A stretch of DNA of 64,000 nt, from assembly GCF_002868735.1 (NCBI RefSeq), contig NZ_CP025613.1:248001-312000 (forward strand), read 5' to 3'. The stretch comes from Niveispirillum cyanobacteriorum (GTDB lineage: Bacteria; Pseudomonadota; Alphaproteobacteria; Azospirillales; Azospirillaceae). Positions 60,054 to 64,000 of this stretch are shown here, piece after piece. A model generated the notes under the pieces. That model ran no database searches, was not told where the DNA came from, and saw only the letters and a list, made by a program, of their open reading frames with translations. The stretch's first letter is position 1; each line of letters starts with the position of its first letter. The position numbers were made by a program, and so were the translations under genes.

Positions 60054-60401
60054 AATCGTCCCTCGCCCCGTAAAGCTGTGCCTACCCTATCTGAAAGGTG
60101 TAGGCACAGGTCCGGTCGACAGAGCTCGACCGGATGATAATTCATACTGAGGTATTACCCTATTGCGGCCGCTCCGGAAACATAAAAACCAGCACTGGAG
60201 CAGACTACAGGTATATCTTCGGGATACATGTCACAGCGTACGAAGAGATATCGGGCAGATGCCCTGCCGCCCGCAAACTATTCACCTACACAGGGGCGGG
60301 AGCAAAAGATAAATTTTAACCAAAATCCTCGACTTCTTCTTCTTAATATGAATTCGTTAATGTGTACTTGTTAACTTAGAAAATTACCCAACGCTAACAG
60401 C
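60054..60401. other. Intergenic region upstream of the giant gene
   Basis: A 348-base gap. It contains a hairpin next to the giant gene, and an AT-rich part (about 60310-60400) that likely holds its promoter. No -35/-10 pair was assigned and no terminator was found for the upstream fusion gene. Confidence 0.5.
60076..60109. promoter_or_regulatory. 10-base inverted repeat in the giant-gene leader
   Basis: CTGTGCCTAC (60076-60085) and GTAGGCACAG (60100-60109) are perfect inverted repeats around a 14-base centre. They lie about 23-56 bases before the start codon, upstream of the ribosome site. The site could be an operator or a 5' mRNA hairpin controlling this costly gene. Confidence 0.55.
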
Positions 60402-63152
60402 TTACCCCAAAAGGACAGGCGATGCCCAGGGGGCATAGGGGACCAGAGCGCGTAGCGTGCGGTCGGGTCGCACGAAGCTTCGTGCATGGTCATTCAGCAA
60501 GCTTGCCGTAAAGGAGAAGGTGCTGTTTGAGATCGCAAGTATATCCGCGGCGCAAAGAGCATGGAAGTCCTCAAGGAAGCCTGCGCCTTGTACGGGTGGA
60601 AGGCCAAGAAGGGCAGCATGTAAGGGCTTGTACCGGGCGAAAGCGGCAATCAGCTCGGGGTTGTCTGTCGCAATATAAAGTACGGGGTTGCTCAAGGTTG
60701 GCCAAAGCGCTTCCAACCATTCCAGATACCAGGCTTCCGGTGCGACCCAGAAAGGTCCCCAACCGAAATCGCCACGGCGCAGATGCACCGATATCACAGT
60801 TTCCCCTGTTTCCCGCAGCCGGGCCTGCGCTGCCTGGAAACTGTCGCGCCACCGCTGCCCTTGTGTGAAAATGCGACGGAAGGTGGCGGCATGTCGTGCC
60901 AGGGGGCCAGTATGGCCACAGAAATAGCCGTCAATATCATGTCCGGCCGCCTCCGGCCTTGCATCGGCAGACAGGCCGGCGGCCAAGCCAGCCTCCTCCT
61001 CCGACAGGCGTGGTAATGGCGAACCGGGAAGCGGGTCATCCAGATCGAACAGATGCCTGCCGACCCAGGGAGGCGTTTCCAGAGTCAAACCATGACGTTC
61101 GGCATAGAGGCGGGCCACGCCATATTGCAGGATCTGATTGCCGAAGCGACCGTTGCTCCCCAGCCTTGTCAGGGCCAGTCGCTGCGCCGGGCTGGCTGCG
61201 GCGGTACGGGCTATCGGTGGCGGACCCCATTGCCGTTCCAGCAGCAGCAGGGCACGGCGGGTAAAGGCCTCCCCAAAACCGGCATGGCAGGCGATGGCAC
61301 GCTCCCAGGCGTCCAGCGCCTCGGGCTTACGGTCAAGCGCTTCCAGCGCTGCGGCCCGCGCGGCATGCGCGTCATAGTGGCCGGAAGACAGGCCGATGGC
61401 GCCATCGGCGACACTCAGTGCGGCCAGACCGTCACCCTTGTCCAGCAGCAGTCCGGCCCATTCTGTCTGATACTCGACCTGGGTGGGCGCGCTGGCGATT
61501 GCCTGACGCAGATGTTCCTCCGCCTCGTCCTTTTGCCCTAGCCGGCGCAGGGTTCGTGCCAGCAGAAAACGGGCATTCGCACTGCCGGGGGCCAGTTCCA
61601 CGGCGCGGCGCAGATGGGGCAGGGCGGCCTGGGCATCGCCATCCTCCAGCAGGATCAGTCCCAGATTGACGCGGGCCGGAGCCAGGAGCGGCCGAAGCCC
61701 AACAGCACGGGCGAATGCTGATCGCGCCTCCGCCCGGCGTGCCAGGCGATGCGATGCCATGCCCAGCTCGAACCATCCCGTGTGCTGGTGTGGATCGATA
61801 TCCGTCGCCTGACGTAGCAAGGCGTGGGCACCCGCATGGTCGCCCGCGGCAGTCCGTTCGCCGGCTAGATTGATAAGGGTCGTCGCAGTCCCGGTTCGGT
61901 TGCGCTCGTGGGTGTCGTGTCCTGCCGACAGCGCCTGCAACCGGCGGCGGACCAGGATTTCGATGGCCATGAAACGGCCATCGACCTGCGCCCCTTCTCC
62001 GGGTGCGCGACCGCTGACCATTTCGTCCTGCATCCGGTCCAGGACATTGCCGGGGCTCATCCGGTAGAAGACCGTCTTGATACCGATCTTCACGCCCTGC
62101 AACTGCTGTGTGATGGCGCGAGAATAGGCGACATCATCGGCGGTCGCGGGCCAGAACGGCGTTTCCTCCGGAAAGCCGCCGGTGCGAGCATGCGCCTCGC
62201 GGCGGATGCAGAGATTGCAGGGATATGTGCGGATCGACGCGTCGCGCCAGGCGGCGGATACCTGGCTGTCAATCCGGTCGAACAGCATATCGGTGCGCAC
62301 ATAATCCAACTGCGGATTGGCATCCAGCGCACCGGCTGTGACATGGAGATGCCGCTCCAGAAACATGTCGTCAGCGTCCAGAAACCAGAGATAGGGGCCC
62401 AGGGCCGCTGCAACGCCCGCATTGCGCGCGCGGCCGGCGCCCCGGTTCTGGTTGTTGGCTACCAGGGTCAGGCTTTGGTCGGGATGCGCCCGGCCCCAGG
62501 CACGGACGACATCCACCGTGTCGTCGGGGGAGCAATCGTCCACCACCACAATATGGACCTGCGCATCCTCGCGGCCTGACGCGCGGCGGTGATGGTCCAG
62601 TGCTGCAAGGATGCTGTCCAGGCTTTCCGCGATGGTGCTGGCGGCCTTGAAAGCGGGAATGACGACAGTTCCGATGACGCCATAGTGGCGGCGGTGGGTA
62701 TCCAGCGCCGTGAGCGCTACGGCAATGCCGCTGTCAGCGGGGGCGGTGACGCCAGCCTTGGGCAGCATGGCGATGGCGTCACCATCCCGTCCCAGGATCA
62801 GCCAGACGGTGGCCAGCAGCCGGGCCAGATGGCCGGAGGGCGGGATGAACTGCGCCAGCCATTCCAGATGGGTCGCCGCCTCGTCGAAACGGCCGGGGTC
62901 CAGCAGCGCAGAGATCTGGTTCAGCGCCACATGCAGCATGGCCTCGGCCTGCCGCATGAAGGTATCCTGGTTTCCATGCAGGCGATAGGCCCGCCTGATC
63001 AGCCGCATCGCGCCCAACCCGTCGCCTGCATCACATAAATGCCCAGCGATGTGCTGAAGTGCCGTCACATCGGCGGGGTTGTCCGCCAGAAGGCAACGGC
63101 ATTTCACCGGGTCCATTCGCATAGCCATGCCCATAACGATCTCGTCACGCAT
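60402..63152 (-). CDS. GT2-TPR-GT11-like fusion glycosyltransferase
   Basis: A 916-residue protein with at least three parts. Residues about 20-150 are helical/TPR-like. Residues about 165-400 form a GT2 domain: GTVVIPAFKAASTIAESLDS, VVDDCSPDDTVDVV, NRGAGRARNAGVAAALGPYL and the DxD-like FLDADDMF. Residues about 430-640 are TPRs (FELGMASHRLARRAEARSAF). Residues about 665-916 look like a GT11 alpha-1,2-fucosyltransferase: LGSNGRFGNQILQYGVARLY, VISVHLRRGDF with the HxRRGDF donor motif, YIATDNPELI and LAISNSTFSFTASLL. It probably adds two sugars in turn. The start may be ATG 63152 or an inner ATG (63131, 63125 or 63119). Confidence 0.85.
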   Translation of the reverse strand: MRDEIVMGMAMRMDPVKCRCLLADNPADVTALQHIAGHLCDAGDGLGAMRLIRRAYRLHGNQDTFMRQAEAMLHVALNQISALLDPGRFDEAATHLEWLAQFIPPSGHLARLLATVWLILGRDGDAIAMLPKAGVTAPADSGIAVALTALDTHRRHYGVIGTVVIPAFKAASTIAESLDSILAALDHHRRASGREDAQVHIVVVDDCSPDDTVDVVRAWGRAHPDQSLTLVANNQNRGAGRARNAGVAAALGPYLWFLDADDMFLERHLHVTAGALDANPQLDYVRTDMLFDRIDSQVSAAWRDASIRTYPCNLCIRREAHARTGGFPEETPFWPATADDVAYSRAITQQLQGVKIGIKTVFYRMSPGNVLDRMQDEMVSGRAPGEGAQVDGRFMAIEILVRRRLQALSAGHDTHERNRTGTATTLINLAGERTAAGDHAGAHALLRQATDIDPHQHTGWFELGMASHRLARRAEARSAFARAVGLRPLLAPARVNLGLILLEDGDAQAALPHLRRAVELAPGSANARFLLARTLRRLGQKDEAEEHLRQAIASAPTQVEYQTEWAGLLLDKGDGLAALSVADGAIGLSSGHYDAHAARAAALEALDRKPEALDAWERAIACHAGFGEAFTRRALLLLERQWGPPPIARTAAASPAQRLALTRLGSNGRFGNQILQYGVARLYAERHGLTLETPPWVGRHLFDLDDPLPGSPLPRLSEEEAGLAAGLSADARPEAAGHDIDGYFCGHTGPLARHAATFRRIFTQGQRWRDSFQAAQARLRETGETVISVHLRRGDFGWGPFWVAPEAWYLEWLEALWPTLSNPVLYIATDNPELIAAFARYKPLHAALLGLPPVQGAGFLEDFHALCAADILAISNSTFSFTASLLNDHARSFVRPDRTLRALVPYAPWASPVLLG

Positions 63153-63216
63153 TCCATAGCAACCAAACTATGATAACAGGAACGAAAAGCTGAATGCCGT
63201 TGCGGTTCAAAAGGTC

Positions 63217-64000
63217 ATGAGATTAGCCTTCCTCGACACAACATTCGGCGATTACACGCCGCAGACCATGCAGGCGGCCCCGTTGGGCGGTACGCAGTCT
63301 GCGGCTTGTTACCTGGCGCTCGCCCTCGCCCGTATGGGCGTGGATGTTACGCTGGTGAATGGTACGTCGGCGCCGGGCATGGTCGACGGTGTCATGTGCC
63401 GGCACCATGGTACCATGCCTGTTTCCGTGCTGGCGCGATTCGATGCGCTGGTGGTTATGGGGGGCTGTGACGGCGACAGCATACGCAATCTGCATGTAGC
63501 CAGTGATAGCAGGTGCCGACTGGTGCTGTGGACACAGCATGCTAGCGACCAGCCGGCGGTTGCCAACCTTGCCGATCCCGATACTGTCAACCGGTGGGAT
63601 GCGTTTATTTTTGTCAGCCGGTGGCAGCGCGAGGATTATATCGGCCGTTTCCGGCTTCCCCGCCATCGCTGCCATATCATGCGCAACGCGCCGGCCCCTT
63701 GCTTTGCCGGGCTGTTCGCGCCTGAAGAGCGAATTATCGCCGCGAAGCCGTGGCCCCCCATCCTTGCCTATACGAGCACACCGTTTCGCGGGCTGGAAGT
63801 GCTGCTGGCCGCAATGCCCCTCGTCCGTGCTGCAATACCCGGGACAGGCCTGAAAGTACTTTCTTCGTTGGAAGCTTATCAGGTCCCGTTGGAACGTGAT
63901 CCTTATACCGCCCTTTACGATCGCTGCCGGATAACGGAAGGGGTTGAGTATCTGGGCGGCGTTTCACAGCCGGTCCTGGCGGCGACATTGCGAGAGGTGG
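63217..64000 (+). CDS. GT4-like glycosyltransferase, 3' end outside window
   Basis: The frame is open from ATG 63217 (AAAGG just ahead) to the window end, 261 codons, with no stop. It begins MRLAFLDTTFGDYTPQTMQA and continues APLGGTQSAACYLALALARM, the glycine-rich N-terminal loop of GT-B glycosyltransferases. FIFVSRWQREDYIGRFRLP and then ILAYTSTPFRGLEVLLAAMP, with a conserved RGLE in place of the common KGLD, match GT4 proteins. It is divergent from the fusion glycosyltransferase, 64 bases apart. Confidence 0.8.
   Translation, partial: MRLAFLDTTFGDYTPQTMQAAPLGGTQSAACYLALALARMGVDVTLVNGTSAPGMVDGVMCRHHGTMPVSVLARFDALVVMGGCDGDSIRNLHVASDSRCRLVLWTQHASDQPAVANLADPDTVNRWDAFIFVSRWQREDYIGRFRLPRHRCHIMRNAPAPCFAGLFAPEERIIAAKPWPPILAYTSTPFRGLEVLLAAMPLVRAAIPGTGLKVLSSLEAYQVPLERDPYTALYDRCRITEGVEYLGGVSQPVLAATLREV

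Overview
The window looks like chromosomal DNA of a GC-rich alphaproteobacterium, most likely of the Rhodospirillales/Azospirillaceae type. The clues are high GC with matching codon use, an aerobic-style cobalamin route (CobO, CobQ, CobC), an NDUFAF5-like methyltransferase, HrcA/CIRCE-type control of groESL, and insertion sequences of the kinds common in Azospirillum and Rhizobium relatives. The organism was inferred, not identified.

Layout. 1-3.6 kb: the end of a YhaN-like ATPase gene, a small secreted SCPU/pilin-like protein and a chemoreceptor. 3.8-13.6 kb: a cobalamin locus, with a B12 riboswitch followed by a tightly overlapping run btuB-btuF-btuC-btuD-cobU-cobO-cobQ and then a divergent cbiB/cobC pair. 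Together these import corrinoid through the outer and inner membranes, adenosylate it, amidate it to cobyric acid, attach aminopropanol phosphate and activate the product for nucleotide-loop assembly. 13.7-16.2 kb: a TPR-aspartyl/asparaginyl hydroxylase and a photolyase-like FAD protein with an unusual domain order.

16.3-31 kb is an accessory island that starts in a broken SGNH hydrolase gene and is dominated by mobile elements. It holds a small module (XRE regulator, a protein with a nuclease-like D...EIK motif, and a soluble FtsH-like AAA+ protease split by an IS5 element), a gene-free stretch with 112-base direct repeats and three TTGTACAA-type inverted repeats, and remnants of IS21, IS3, IS30 and IS66. 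It ends in a nested insertion: an IS21 element (25775-30933) carries an IS3 element (27621-30276) in istA, which carries an IS110 element (28529-29919) in its orfB. Removing the IS5, IS3 or IS110 element at the boundaries given here restores an uninterrupted reading frame in each case.

31.1-34.3 kb: groESL with a CIRCE operator and a divergent methyltransferase gene. 34.3-64 kb: a surface/glycosylation region. A GT41 (O-GlcNAc-transferase-like) gene, two further glycosyltransferase genes and hldD lie downstream of a 19.7 kb gene for a 6582-residue RTX-type secreted protein. A GT2-TPR-GT11-like fusion and a divergent, window-truncated GT4 gene lie upstream of it. The giant protein is mostly about 140 copies of a 26-residue repeat, followed by cadherin-like, Ig-like, VCBS and Calx-beta domains and a type I secretion-like C-terminus. 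No type I secretion genes are in the window. That the neighbouring transferases modify this protein is inference from position.
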